A DNA stretch of 64,000 bases from Rhizobium sp. BT04 (GTDB lineage: Bacteria > Pseudomonadota > Alphaproteobacteria > Rhizobiales > Rhizobiaceae): contig NZ_CP125652.1 of the NCBI RefSeq assembly GCF_030053135.1, positions 930,001-994,000 on the forward strand, in the 5' to 3' direction. Position numbers and translations under genes: made by a program. A model generated the notes under the pieces. It had not been told where the DNA came from. It made no database searches and worked only from the letters and a program-made list of their open reading frames with translations. Positions 44,657 through 52,919 of this stretch are shown here, one piece after another. Each line of letters begins with the position of its first letter. Positions within the stretch are counted from its first letter, which is position 1.

Positions 44657-45415
44657 ATGAGCAGACGTCTTCTTTTCACGGCAGCCCTTGCCTTCGCCAC
44701 CACCGCCATCGCCTGTGCAGCAGAGGCTGCCGCGGTGAAGAACATCGTGATCGTCCACGGCGCATTGGCCGACGGCTCGGGATGGCGCAAGACGACCGAG
44801 ATTCTCGAAAAGCGCGGCTTCAACGTCACCATTGTCCAGCAGCCCATCACCTCGCTCGACGACGATGTGGCGGCGACGAAGCGCGTTCTCGACCTCCAGC
44901 AAGGACCGAGCCTGCTCGTCGGCCACAGCTATGGCGGCATGGTCATTACCGAAGCCGGCAACGATCCCAATGTCGCAGGCCTCGTCTATGTCGCGGCCTT
45001 CCAGCCCGACAAGGGCGAAAGCCTGCTCGGTCTCGCCAGCTCGAAGCCCGCCGGCAGCATGGATATCAAGGAAACCAAGGACGGCAAGTATCTCTATCTC
45101 GATCCGGGCGCCTTCGCCGCGGATTTCGCCGCCGACCTGCCGAAAGCCGAAGCCGCTTTCATGGCAAGATCACAGGTCTTCGCCTCGAAGCAGGCTTTCT
45201 CGGCCAAGATCACCCAGCCGGCATGGCGGACAAAGAAAAGCTGGTCGATCGTTGCCACCGAGGATCGCTCTATCAATCCCGAGCTGGAGCGTGACATGGC
45301 AAAACGCGCCGGCAGCGACGTGACCGAGATCAAGGCCAGCCACGCCGTCTTCGCCTCCCAAGCGGAAAAGGTCGCCAATGTAATCGAAAAGGCAGCCAAG
45401 CAGGCCGGTGAGTAG
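44657..45415 (+). CDS. Exported alpha/beta hydrolase
   Basis: The 252-residue protein has a signal peptide (RRLLFTAALAFATTAIACAAEA) and a compact hydrolase fold. HGALADGSGW supplies the oxyanion region, GHSYGGMVITEA the nucleophile Ser, and KASHAVFASQ the late His. It resembles small esterase/MenH-like proteins often described as chloroperoxidase-like. It is 52 bp downstream of dipZ and preceded by CAAAGGAG, so probably in its operon. Substrate unknown. Confidence 0.88.
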   Translation: MSRRLLFTAALAFATTAIACAAEAAAVKNIVIVHGALADGSGWRKTTEILEKRGFNVTIVQQPITSLDDDVAATKRVLDLQQGPSLLVGHSYGGMVITEAGNDPNVAGLVYVAAFQPDKGESLLGLASSKPAGSMDIKETKDGKYLYLDPGAFAADFAADLPKAEAAFMARSQVFASKQAFSAKITQPAWRTKKSWSIVATEDRSINPELERDMAKRAGSDVTEIKASHAVFASQAEKVANVIEKAAKQAGE

Positions 45416-45477
45416 AGGAGACGAAGCGCTGCTCCGAGTCTCTCCTCCCCAGCCGGGAGAAGAGGGAGCAAGAAAAG

Positions 45478-45505
45478 TGCCCCTCCCCACGAATGGAGAG
45501 GGGCA
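45478..45505. terminator. Convergent terminator-like hairpin
   Basis: TGCCCCTC and GAGGGGCA form an 8-bp stem between the convergent hydrolase and OmpA-family genes. No long T tract is present, so factor-dependent ending is also possible. Just upstream (45440-45475) is a further relic resembling the CTCCCC-type repeats. Confidence 0.45.
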
Positions 45506-45511
45506 ACGCTA

Positions 45512-47710
45512 TTACTGGTTGGCTGCGACCGGGCGGACCAATGCGGTGACGCGGCGGATGGTCACGCGGCGGTTTTCCTGTTCGGGGCCTGCCGTGTTGA
45601 CCTTCAGATACTGCTCGCCGTAGCCCTGCGTTGCCAGGTTCTCCGGCGGAATGCCGTAGACGTCGGAAAGCACGTTGGCGACCGATTCGGCCCGCTGGTC
45701 GGAGAGAACCAGATTGCTCTGTTCAGTCCCGACGGCATCCGTATGGCCCTCGATCAGGAAGGTCTCGCTCGGATCCTTCTTCAGCACCTGGCTGATCGCG
45801 TCGGCGACCTTGCGCAGGGTGCGCGCCTGGGTCATCGGGATCTCGGCGCTGCCGGTCGCAAAGGTCACCGTGTCGAGGTCGATGCGGCGCACCTTGTCGC
45901 GAATACGGGCGGAATATTTCACCTCGTCCAGCGAATAGACACGCTCCACCGGCTCGACGGGCGGCTCGCTCAGGAACTCGTAGTAATCCCGGTCCGGGTC
46001 GCTGCGGGTGTCGATGATATAGTCGCTGAGCGGCACGCGCAGCCGCATCGGCGGCAGGTCGGCGCCCGGATCCTCGAAATAGTCGCGGTCCGGATCCTCA
46101 TAGAGGTCCTGCGAGTAATAGAGCACGTGCTCGCGTCCGCGGGCATCGACGCGCGACCGCTGGATGATGTCACCGTAGCGATTGCGGATCGTGACGATGC
46201 GGTAGCCCTCCGGCCGCATGATCGTCTCACGGTAGCGATCGCCCGACAGTTCCTCGTAGGTCGGCCGCTCGCCGTCACGCAGGAACCGCCTGTCGTCGTC
46301 GCCGCGTACGATCACCCGGTTATCGTACTGGATGATCACCCGGCTGTTGTCTTGGCTGTCGCTGAACTGCGCACCATCCGGGCGGGCAAATCGCGGCCGC
46401 TCATCGAGCTTCCTGCCCTTCTCGCTGGTCACAGCTTCGAGCTTGACCGGCGCCGGCGCTTTGGCGCCGGTAGCGGACTGCGCATCGGCATCCGAGGTCG
46501 GCACCTTGACGTCCTGGCTGTCGGCGCGTTGCCTGTCGCGGTCGCGGCGGCCTTCCCGGCCCTTGCTGCGGTCGGCATCCTTGTCGCTATCGAGTACGGC
46601 AGCACCGTTCTCGACCGGCAGCACGACGGTCTCATTGCTCTTGGCCGGATCTGCGGCAATCTTCTTGCGGCGCTCCAGCTCCTCGGGCGATGCTTTTTCA
46701 GGCGCCGGAATGGCCTGCTCCACCTGCTGGCCGCCGCTGGCATCCGGCAGCGGCTTGGCAGTGTCGGTCGCCGGCGCGGCCGGCTGCTCGCCGGCGGGCT
46801 GTTCACCGGCAGGTTTTGCCGCGGCGCCGTCCTTCGGCTTCTCTGCGGGCGCGGCTTCCGGGGCGGCCGCCTTGTCTTCGGTCGTCTTGCCTTCGATCGT
46901 TTTATCCGCGGGTGCTGCGGCCTCGCCCTTTGTCGGCTTCTTTTCGGCCGGCGCCTCGGCGGCAGGTTTTGCCTCCGGCTTGGCTTCGGGCTTGGCTTCA
47001 GGCTTGGCCTGCTCTTCGCTCGGCGTCACCGCGTCGGGAGCGGCAGTCTCGGTCTTGCCTTTGCCTTTATCCCGGCCCTGGGCCTTATCCTGCCCTTTTT
47101 CCCGCTTGCCGCCTTCCGGCTTGGCTTCAGGTTGTGTCTGTTCCGTTTCCGGCTGAGCTTTGTTTGCTGCCGGCTGCTGTTCGGGCTGCGGCTGAGCCTC
47201 CGGCTCGGCCTGCTGGGCTTCTGGCTTCTTCGGCTTCCTGGGCTTTTCCTGCGTTACCGGCTGCTCTTCCTGCTGCGGCGCGGCCTCCGGCTTTGCCTCG
47301 GGCTGGGCCTGTTGTTTGGCCTTCCGCTCGGGCTTGCTTTCAGGCTGCTCCGCAGGCGCGGCCTTGGGTGCTTCCGCCTTCGGCGCTTCCGGCTCTGCCT
47401 TGGGTTCAGGCGCTTCCTTCCGCTCGGCCTTCGGCTTTTCGGCGGGCGCTTCCTGCTGCGCCGGCTTCTCAGCGGCCGGCGCCTGTTCAGCCGGAGCCTC
47501 TTCCTTCTGCTTCTTCTTTTTCTTCAGCAGTTCCTCCTCGGAAGGCGCGTCCTGCGCCACCTCGAAGCTGCCCTGTTCGACCTGCCGCATAGCCGCAGCC
47601 TGCGTCTCAACGCCGTGCGCAGCCGCCATCGCCGAGACCGGCTGCAAAGCCAGCGAGAAGGAAAGCAGCGGAAAAGCTGCGCTTGCGAACAATCTTGATT
47701 TCATGCCCAT
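45512..47710 (-). CDS. OmpA-family protein with long Pro/Ala/Lys/Glu-rich domain
   Basis: The 732-residue exported protein has a signal peptide (LLSFSLALQPVSAMAA). From about 50 to 370 it is a low-complexity charged region built of AKPEAKPEAKPE-like and QPEAKPE-like repeats, with a KKKKKQKEE patch near 62. A structured part (about 430-590) is rich in Arg/Asp/Tyr (VRGDDDRRFLRDG, DLYEDPDRDYFEDPG). The C-terminal OmpA peptidoglycan-binding domain has TVTFATGSAEIPMTQ, LIEGHTDAVGTEQSN and LSDQRAESVANVL. It probably tethers the envelope to peptidoglycan, the repeat acting as a spacer. The start follows GAGGAAACCCG. Confidence 0.92.
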   Translation of the reverse strand: MGMKSRLFASAAFPLLSFSLALQPVSAMAAAHGVETQAAAMRQVEQGSFEVAQDAPSEEELLKKKKKQKEEAPAEQAPAAEKPAQQEAPAEKPKAERKEAPEPKAEPEAPKAEAPKAAPAEQPESKPERKAKQQAQPEAKPEAAPQQEEQPVTQEKPRKPKKPEAQQAEPEAQPQPEQQPAANKAQPETEQTQPEAKPEGGKREKGQDKAQGRDKGKGKTETAAPDAVTPSEEQAKPEAKPEAKPEAKPAAEAPAEKKPTKGEAAAPADKTIEGKTTEDKAAAPEAAPAEKPKDGAAAKPAGEQPAGEQPAAPATDTAKPLPDASGGQQVEQAIPAPEKASPEELERRKKIAADPAKSNETVVLPVENGAAVLDSDKDADRSKGREGRRDRDRQRADSQDVKVPTSDADAQSATGAKAPAPVKLEAVTSEKGRKLDERPRFARPDGAQFSDSQDNSRVIIQYDNRVIVRGDDDRRFLRDGERPTYEELSGDRYRETIMRPEGYRIVTIRNRYGDIIQRSRVDARGREHVLYYSQDLYEDPDRDYFEDPGADLPPMRLRVPLSDYIIDTRSDPDRDYYEFLSEPPVEPVERVYSLDEVKYSARIRDKVRRIDLDTVTFATGSAEIPMTQARTLRKVADAISQVLKKDPSETFLIEGHTDAVGTEQSNLVLSDQRAESVANVLSDVYGIPPENLATQGYGEQYLKVNTAGPEQENRRVTIRRVTALVRPVAANQ

Positions 47711-48030
47711 CGGGTTTCCTCGATCCTGTTTGAGCTTCCTGAAGGCCGACAGGCCCTGGTTCCGCCCCTAGCGTTGCAATGAGGCGAAATGGCAATCGCC
47801 GAGTCGCCGATTTGTTCCGGTTCTAGGAAGCCCGAGATTAACCTCGCGTGAATGTTGCAATCTGCCGGCGTTCATCTCGTCCGCTATTTGCACGCTCAAT
47901 TGCGATGGGATTTGTGTTGCAATTCCATGAAAAAAAGTCTGATTATCGCCGCAAGGCGGTCTTGGACCGTTGAGCTGCGGCCGTCAGCCCACGAGAAAAA
48001 GAGCGACGGCTACCAACAGAGAGGATCTTC
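47711..48030. other. Divergent intergenic region (OmpA-family / amino acid binding protein)
   Basis: The 320-bp region holds two promoters. GTTGCAAT recurs at about 47775, 47854 and 47914; the meaning is unknown. No credible gene was seen. Confidence 0.3.
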
Positions 48031-48804
48031 ATGCATATCTCCACCCGTATTTTCGCGGCAGCCTCGATCGCGGCGATATCCCTTTTCGCCGGTTCGGCCA
48101 TGGCCGATGGCGAGAAGTATGTGATCGGCACCGATTCGACCTATCCGCCCTTCGAATTCGTCGATGCCAGCGGCACGATCCAGGGCTTCGACATCGACAT
48201 CACCAAGGCACTCTGTGCCCAGATGAAGGCCGAATGCTCCTTCGTCAGCACCGATTGGGACGGCATCATCCCGGCGCTCAACGCCAAGAAATTCGACATG
48301 ATCGTTTCCTCCATGTCGATCACGCCGGAGCGCCTCAAACTCGTCGACTTCTCCAACAAGTACTACAACACCCCGCCGGCCGTTGCCGTGCCGAAGGATT
48401 CGACGATCACTGACGTTGCCGGCCTGAAGGGCAAGGTGATCGGTGCGCAGACCTCGACGACACATGCCAACTACGCCGAGAAGCATCTCGCCGACACCGA
48501 GCTGAAGCTCTATCCGACGGCTGACGAATACAAGCTCGACGTTGCCAGCGGCCGCGTCGATGCCGTCATCGACGACGTCGTGGTGCTGTCCGAGTGGGTC
48601 AAATCCGACGCCGGCGCCTGCTGCAAGATCCTGACGACCCTGCCGGTCGACAAGGAAATCAACGGCAACGGCGCAGGCATCGCCATTCGGAAGGGCGATC
48701 CGCTCAAGGAAAAGCTCAACACCGCGATCGCCGCGATCCGCGCCAGCGGTGAGTACAAGAAGATCCAGGACAAGTACTTCGATTTCGACGTTTACGGCGA
48801 ATAA
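48031..48804 (+). CDS. Polar amino acid ABC transporter binding protein
   Basis: The 257-residue periplasmic protein has a signal peptide ending AGSAMADGE. The family 3 fold begins YVIGTDSTYPPFEFVDASG, with GFDIDITKALCAQMKAEC, MIVSSMSITPERLKLVDFSNKYY, and an unusual late cysteine pair (DAGACCKIL). It is most like lysine/arginine/ornithine, histidine or opine binding proteins. ATG 48031 follows CAGAGAGG. The permease genes follow after a structured repeat and an intrinsic terminator. Confidence 0.93.
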   Translation: MHISTRIFAAASIAAISLFAGSAMADGEKYVIGTDSTYPPFEFVDASGTIQGFDIDITKALCAQMKAECSFVSTDWDGIIPALNAKKFDMIVSSMSITPERLKLVDFSNKYYNTPPAVAVPKDSTITDVAGLKGKVIGAQTSTTHANYAEKHLADTELKLYPTADEYKLDVASGRVDAVIDDVVVLSEWVKSDAGACCKILTTLPVDKEINGNGAGIAIRKGDPLKEKLNTAIAAIRASGEYKKIQDKYFDFDVYGE

Positions 48805-48834
48805 GAAATTCGTTATTTGGCCGATGAAAGCTAC

Positions 48835-48937
48835 TGCATAATTCCTTAAATCGGAATCGATTTAAGGATAAAATTATGCAGCCATTCAAAATGTTACAGC
48901 GTCCTTTGCGCGTCTGAAAAGACGCGCGGCGGTGTAA
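48835..48937 (+). repeat. Structured intergenic repeat, copy 2 (binding-protein/permease junction)
   Basis: Helices correspond to copy 1 at 24608. P1 is TGCATAATT / AATTATGCA (48835-48843 and 48872-48880). P2 is TCCTTAAATCG / CGATTTAAGGA with the same GAAT loop (48843-48868). P3 is TTACAGCG / CGGTGTAA with one mismatch (48894-48901 and 48930-48937). P4 is GCGCGTC / GACGCGC (48908-48914 and 48921-48927). Most stem differences from copy 1 are compensated on the partner strand, which supports a functional RNA fold. It begins 30 bp after the binding-protein stop. Confidence 0.7.
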
Positions 48938-48971
48938 TGGCGGAAGGCTTGCTCTTCCGCCATTTTTGTTT
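48938..48971 (+). terminator. Intrinsic terminator / attenuator after the binding-protein gene
   Basis: TGGCGGAAG and CTTCCGCCA form a perfect 9-bp stem with a 7-nt loop, followed by TTTTTGTTT. It lies 50 bp upstream of the first permease gene. It should limit readthrough, so that binding protein is made in excess over the permeases; a TTGACA sequence at 48970-48975 could also start a separate permease promoter. Confidence 0.7.
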
Positions 48972-49021
48972 GACAAAGGTGGCAAGATCAAAACGGCAAA
49001 AGCCGTGAGGGGAATTCTCGC

Positions 49022-49828
49022 ATGGGCGGATTGTTTTCCGCGCTTGGCTCCTTCTGGAGCTCACTTGTGCACATTTTCGATCCGCTATGCGGACCCGTTG
49101 GCATCTTTACCTGGTTTGGTCAGTCGACGCTTCTTGCGTGTGGCGATACCGGCTGGGGCGACGAGATCGCGCTCGGCTTGCAGGTTACCGTTTCCGTGGC
49201 GATCGTCACCTTGCCGATCGGCCTCATCATCGGTTTTCTCGTGGCGCTGGGCCAGCAGTCCGAGGAAAAGCCGCTGCGGCTGGCGGCCGGCATCTACACC
49301 ACGATCTTCCGCGGCCTGCCGGAGCTTCTGACGCTCTTCATCATCTATTACGGCATGCAGATGCTGATCCAGTCTTTGCTGACCTTCGTCGGTTATGACG
49401 GACCGCCGGTCGAGATCAACGCCTTCTTTGCCGGCGTCATCGCGCTTTCGGTGGTCTTCTCCGCCTATTGTTCGGAAGTGCTGCTCTCGGCCTTTCGCGC
49501 CATTCCCAAGGGGCAATATGAGGCGGGCGACGCGCTTGGGCTGCATCACGGCCGCACGCTGCGCCTGATCATCCTGCCGCAGCTCGTGCGCATCGCGCTG
49601 CCGGGCCTGACGAACCTCTGGATGGTGCTCCTGAAGGACACCTCCTACGTCTCGATCATCAGTCTTGCCGATATCCTGCGCCAGACGAGCGTCGCAGTGC
49701 GTGTTACCAAGGAACCCTTCTTCTTTTATGGCCTGGCTTGTTGCCTCTATCTGGTGCTCGCCGTCCTCTCCTCCTTTCTGCTTGTCTATGTCGACCGCTG
49801 GGCCAAGCGTTCGGAGGTCCGGCGATGA
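49022..49828 (+). CDS. Polar amino acid ABC transporter permease (HisQ type)
   Basis: The 268-residue inner-membrane protein shows the binding-protein-dependent permease fold. It has GLQVTVSVAIVTLPIGLIIGFLVALG, IFRGLPELLTLFIIYYG, and the EAA-loop region EAGDALGLHHGRTLRLIILPQLVRIALPGL that docks on the ATPase. ATG 49022 follows GAGGGGAATT. It overlaps the second permease gene by 4 bp. Confidence 0.94.
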   Translation: MGGLFSALGSFWSSLVHIFDPLCGPVGIFTWFGQSTLLACGDTGWGDEIALGLQVTVSVAIVTLPIGLIIGFLVALGQQSEEKPLRLAAGIYTTIFRGLPELLTLFIIYYGMQMLIQSLLTFVGYDGPPVEINAFFAGVIALSVVFSAYCSEVLLSAFRAIPKGQYEAGDALGLHHGRTLRLIILPQLVRIALPGLTNLWMVLLKDTSYVSIISLADILRQTSVAVRVTKEPFFFYGLACCLYLVLAVLSSFLLVYVDRWAKRSEVRR

Positions 49829-50655
49829 GCTACGCTGAAACATTGATCCCGCCGCAGCCCGCGCCCCGTAAAGTGGCCAAGCCGATAACGACCGCCCGCC
49901 TCGCCGGCTATATCTTCGTTGCTATTTGGGCGCTATTTGCCGCGCTGCTGGTCTACACCGTCATCAATGGCTGGGATCTTGAGAAGTTCACCCGCTACGG
50001 GCCGCGCTACCTGCACGGTCTCGGAATAACACTGAGCCTCGTTGCCATCTCCGTCGTCTGCGGCGCCCTGCTGTCGCTGCCGCTCGCCATGGCGCGCCTG
50101 TCGAGCAGCCGGGTGCTGAACTGGCTGGCCTACGGCTACATCTACTTCTTCCGCGGCACGCCGCTGCTTGCCCAGCTGTTCCTGGTCTATTACGGCCTCG
50201 GCATATTCCGGCCGCAGCTGGAGGCCGTCGGCATCTGGTGGTTCTTCCGCGACGCCTGGTATTGCGGCCTTTTTGCCATGACCATCAATACCGCGGCCTA
50301 CCAGGCGGAAATCCTGCGCGGCGCTATCGAAAGCGTACCGCACGGCCAGCGCGAGGCGGCCGCGGCACTCGGCATCCACAAGTTCATCGCCTTCCGCAAG
50401 ATCATCCTGCCGCAGGCTCTCATCGTCGCACTTCGCCCTTATGGCAACGAGATCATCCTGCTGATCAAGGGCTCGGCAGTCGTCGCCATTATCACTGTGC
50501 TCGACCTTATGGGCGAAACCCGCTACGCCTTCTCCCGCACCTTCGACTACCAGACCTATCTTTGGGCGGCGATCTTCTACCTCTCCATCGTCGAGGCATT
50601 GCGCCATCTCTGGGCCTGGATCGAGCGTCGCCTGACCCGGCATCTCAAGCGCTGA
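49825..50655 (+). CDS. Polar amino acid ABC transporter permease (HisM type)
   Basis: The 276-residue partner permease has a basic N-terminal tail, first span at about 26-48, and HGLGITLSLVAISVVCGALLSLPLAMARL. FFRGTPLLAQLFLVYYGLG is the conserved translocation helix, and EAAAALGIHKFIAFRKIILPQ the ATPase-docking loop. It starts inside the HisQ-type stop (ATGA). No ATPase gene follows within the window, so a HisP-like subunit must be encoded elsewhere or shared. Confidence 0.94.
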   Translation: MSYAETLIPPQPAPRKVAKPITTARLAGYIFVAIWALFAALLVYTVINGWDLEKFTRYGPRYLHGLGITLSLVAISVVCGALLSLPLAMARLSSSRVLNWLAYGYIYFFRGTPLLAQLFLVYYGLGIFRPQLEAVGIWWFFRDAWYCGLFAMTINTAAYQAEILRGAIESVPHGQREAAAALGIHKFIAFRKIILPQALIVALRPYGNEIILLIKGSAVVAIITVLDLMGETRYAFSRTFDYQTYLWAAIFYLSIVEALRHLWAWIERRLTRHLKR

Positions 50656-50718
50656 TGCGTGACAGCCAAACGTGTGTCGCGGTTTCGGGATAACGGCATG
50701 TATTGACAAGAAGCGACT

Positions 50719-50744
50719 GGCAGCACTCTCTCCATCGTGCTGCC
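50719..50744. other. Hairpin after the permease operon
   Basis: GGCAGCA and TGCTGCC form a perfect 7-bp stem with a 12-nt loop, 64 bp after the second permease gene. No strong T run follows. A second small stem, GCGCT-GATA-AGCGC (50831-50844), lies in the presumed leader of usg. Confidence 0.4.
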
Positions 50745-50874
50745 AAGCCTTTGATATTAAAAATCAATTGTTCTTTCATGAGGTATCTGTAAAGTTTCCG
50801 TTAACCACTCGCATGTTTCCATATCACGTGGCGCTGATAAGCGCGCGAGTGGGAACGAGAAGAAGCGGAATACG

Positions 50875-51141
50875 ATGCACAAGGACATGGAAAAACAACT
50901 GCAAGGCTACGGTCTAACGACAGCCCAGATCCTCTACCACCTGCCGGATCACCCGGCGATCCTGCAAAGCTACGTCTGGCAGGAGTACGATCTCGCCCCC
51001 GATTTTCCCGAAATGCGCGGCTTCCTGAAATTCTGGGAAGAAAAGCTCGACGGGCCCTTGCATTCGGTGCGCTACGTCCACCGCAAGCTGATCTCGGCAA
51101 CCGAGTGGCGGGCGCTGAAAGGCGAGTTCATCCTGCACTGA
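50875..51141 (+). CDS. usg: Usg-family protein
   Basis: The 88-residue protein matches the Usg family, named for the gene upstream of trp genes in Caulobacter. Characteristic phrases are GYGLTTAQILYHLPDHPAILQ, VWQEYDLAPDFPEMRGFL and FWEEKLDGPLHSVRYVH. Biochemical role is unknown. No trp genes are adjacent here. The start may be ATG 50875 or the in-frame ATG at 50887; neither has a strong ribosome site. Confidence 0.9.
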   Translation: MHKDMEKQLQGYGLTTAQILYHLPDHPAILQSYVWQEYDLAPDFPEMRGFLKFWEEKLDGPLHSVRYVHRKLISATEWRALKGEFILH

Positions 51142-51156
51142 TCGGAGCTCGCTACG

Positions 51157-51882
51157 TCAGACATGCGCCTCGCCATGACCGAATTCGCCTTCGTCGCGGT
51201 CCGGGCGAAGCGCGAAAGCGAGCATGCCGAGATAGAAAACGACGACGGTGGCAATGACGGCAAGGCCGGGAACCGGCCCGAGCACGGCATTGTCGATGAC
51301 ATAGGCCCATGACTGCGCCTGAAGCCCCGGCATGCCCTCCGTCTGCAGTTTCGGCGTCGAGATCTTCAGGCACCAGGCGAGCAACAGGATGAAATACATC
51401 CAGCCGTAATTGCGTTTGAGCCGGCGATGCATCGCCTCCTGATAGCTGAGCAGGAAGCGCGGTTTGCGCAGGCTGCGGGCGACCACCATCGCCCATTCGC
51501 CGCCGTTCCTGGCCTCGGGCGCCAGAATCTCGGCGAAATAGCAACGCTCGATCTGGCGGATGCGGGCGCGGTAGATATCGAAGAAACGGTAGCGCCGCGC
51601 CTCGATCATCAGCAACAGCGTCACCAGCATCATCCCGAAAAGCAGCACTCCGTGATGCGAGGTCGGCGTCGACAGCGACACCGAGAGCAGCGCCGCGACG
51701 ACGGTGATCGCCCAGTTGGAGGTCCGGTCGATGCGGTCGCGCCAACTCGTCATCCGTCCGAGTTCGCCGCGATAATAGTGAATGAGCGTGTTGGTAACCT
51801 CGCCCGGTGTACTTGGCAGTAGCAATGGCCGCGCCCCCTCTCCTTCCCGTACCGATGACGTCTTGTCTTCCTCCATTTTCAT
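51157..51882 (-). CDS. DUF2270 membrane protein
   Basis: The 241-residue protein starts at ATG 51882 behind GGGAGGAACG; the longer frame to 51969 was rejected. LIHYYRGELGRMTSWRDRIDRTSNWAI near residue 35 and EARRYRFFDIYRARIRQIERCYFAEIL are the DUF2270 hallmarks. Four hydrophobic helices are predicted (two near 65-105, one near 178-195, one near 215-235). Function unknown. Convergent with usg. Confidence 0.9.
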   Translation of the reverse strand: MKMEEDKTSSVREGEGARPLLLPSTPGEVTNTLIHYYRGELGRMTSWRDRIDRTSNWAITVVAALLSVSLSTPTSHHGVLLFGMMLVTLLLMIEARRYRFFDIYRARIRQIERCYFAEILAPEARNGGEWAMVVARSLRKPRFLLSYQEAMHRRLKRNYGWMYFILLLAWCLKISTPKLQTEGMPGLQAQSWAYVIDNAVLGPVPGLAVIATVVVFYLGMLAFALRPDRDEGEFGHGEAHV

Positions 51883-51997
51883 GGCTCGTTCCTCCCTTCG
51901 TCTTCTTTTCGGCCATTCTGCGCCTGCAAACGCGCCATTGCAAAACATCGAAAGCGGCCTTAGAGCCATGCCTGAAACAAAGAGACGGTGAATTGCG

Positions 51998-52816
51998 ATG
52001 GCAAAGAAGATCGACGAAGAAGCCCTCGGTGAAGCCTATAACCGCGCGCTGGCGCTGGAAAAGGCCGGCGATGTCGACGCGGCCGTGGCAGCCTATGAGG
52101 AAGTCCTGGCAATCGACCCCGACGATCACGGTGGCGCCGCCGTGCGCATCGCCGCGATGGGTCGCGGCGAAACACCGGTCAGGGCGCCCGACGCCTATGT
52201 CGAGACCTTGTTCGACCAGCATGCCGAGGTTTTCGAGGACGTGCTCGTCGAGCAGCTCGGCTATCATGTGCCGATGCTGGTGCGCCAGCGACTGCAGGCG
52301 CTGAAGCTCGGGCCGTTCAAGCGGCTGCTCGATCTCGGCTGCGGTACGGGCCTGACCGGCGGCGCCCTGCGCGATCTCTGCGCTGACATGACCGGCATCG
52401 ATCTATCGGAGAAAATGGTCGAGATCGCCCATGAGAAAGATCTCTACGAGACGCTCTTCGTTGCCGAGGTCGAGGATTTCCTCGACGACAACGACGAGGA
52501 AGCCTTCGACATCATCACCGCCACCGACGTGCTGCCCTATCTCGGCGCGCTCGAACCGCTGTTTTTCGGCGCCGCCGAGAATCTGGCGCCGGGCGGCCTG
52601 TTCATCTTCTCGTCGGAGACCCTGCCCGAGGAGACCCTCGCCGGCCGCGCCTACATGGTCGGCCCGCACCAGCGCTTCGCCCATGCCGACGCCTATGTGA
52701 GAGAACGTCTGGCAGCCACCGGTTTCGAACTTGTCGAAATAACCGATATCAACGTGCGCATGGAAGACGGCCAGCCCACTCCCGGCCATCTGGTGATCGC
52801 CAGATATATCGGCTGA
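51998..52816 (+). CDS. TPR-containing SAM-dependent methyltransferase
   Basis: The 272-residue protein begins with a single TPR-like helix pair (EAYNRALALEKAGDVDAAVAAYEEVLAIDPDD, residues 10-42). A linker with YVETLFDQHAEVFEDVLVEQLGYHVP follows. The methyltransferase domain has motif I LLDLGCGTGLTGGALRD near 109-125, DMTGIDLSEKMVEIA, and FDIITATDVLPYLGAL. This arrangement is common in rhizobia; the substrate is unknown. Divergent from DUF2270. Confidence 0.9.
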   Translation: MAKKIDEEALGEAYNRALALEKAGDVDAAVAAYEEVLAIDPDDHGGAAVRIAAMGRGETPVRAPDAYVETLFDQHAEVFEDVLVEQLGYHVPMLVRQRLQALKLGPFKRLLDLGCGTGLTGGALRDLCADMTGIDLSEKMVEIAHEKDLYETLFVAEVEDFLDDNDEEAFDIITATDVLPYLGALEPLFFGAAENLAPGGLFIFSSETLPEETLAGRAYMVGPHQRFAHADAYVRERLAATGFELVEITDINVRMEDGQPTPGHLVIARYIG

Positions 52817-52919
52817 CGGAATAGTTGCGCGATTGGCAAAGTATCCGTTGCGCAATTTCTTCCGACCTGATACTTAGTCGATCGGTAAAGTTTACCGCAA
52901 CGATAGGAAAGGTCGCCGC

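Noticed and set aside
46940..47340. Repetitive DNA that might be mistaken for a CRISPR or tandem repeat array
   Set aside because: The repetition follows codons for Lys-Pro-Glu-Ala within one reading frame, with no spacers of constant length.
45743..47698. 651-residue open frame opposite the OmpA-family gene
   Set aside because: Its Leu/Arg/Phe/Gly-rich translation mirrors the Pro/Ala/Lys/Glu repeats of the true gene; it has no domain and no ribosome site.
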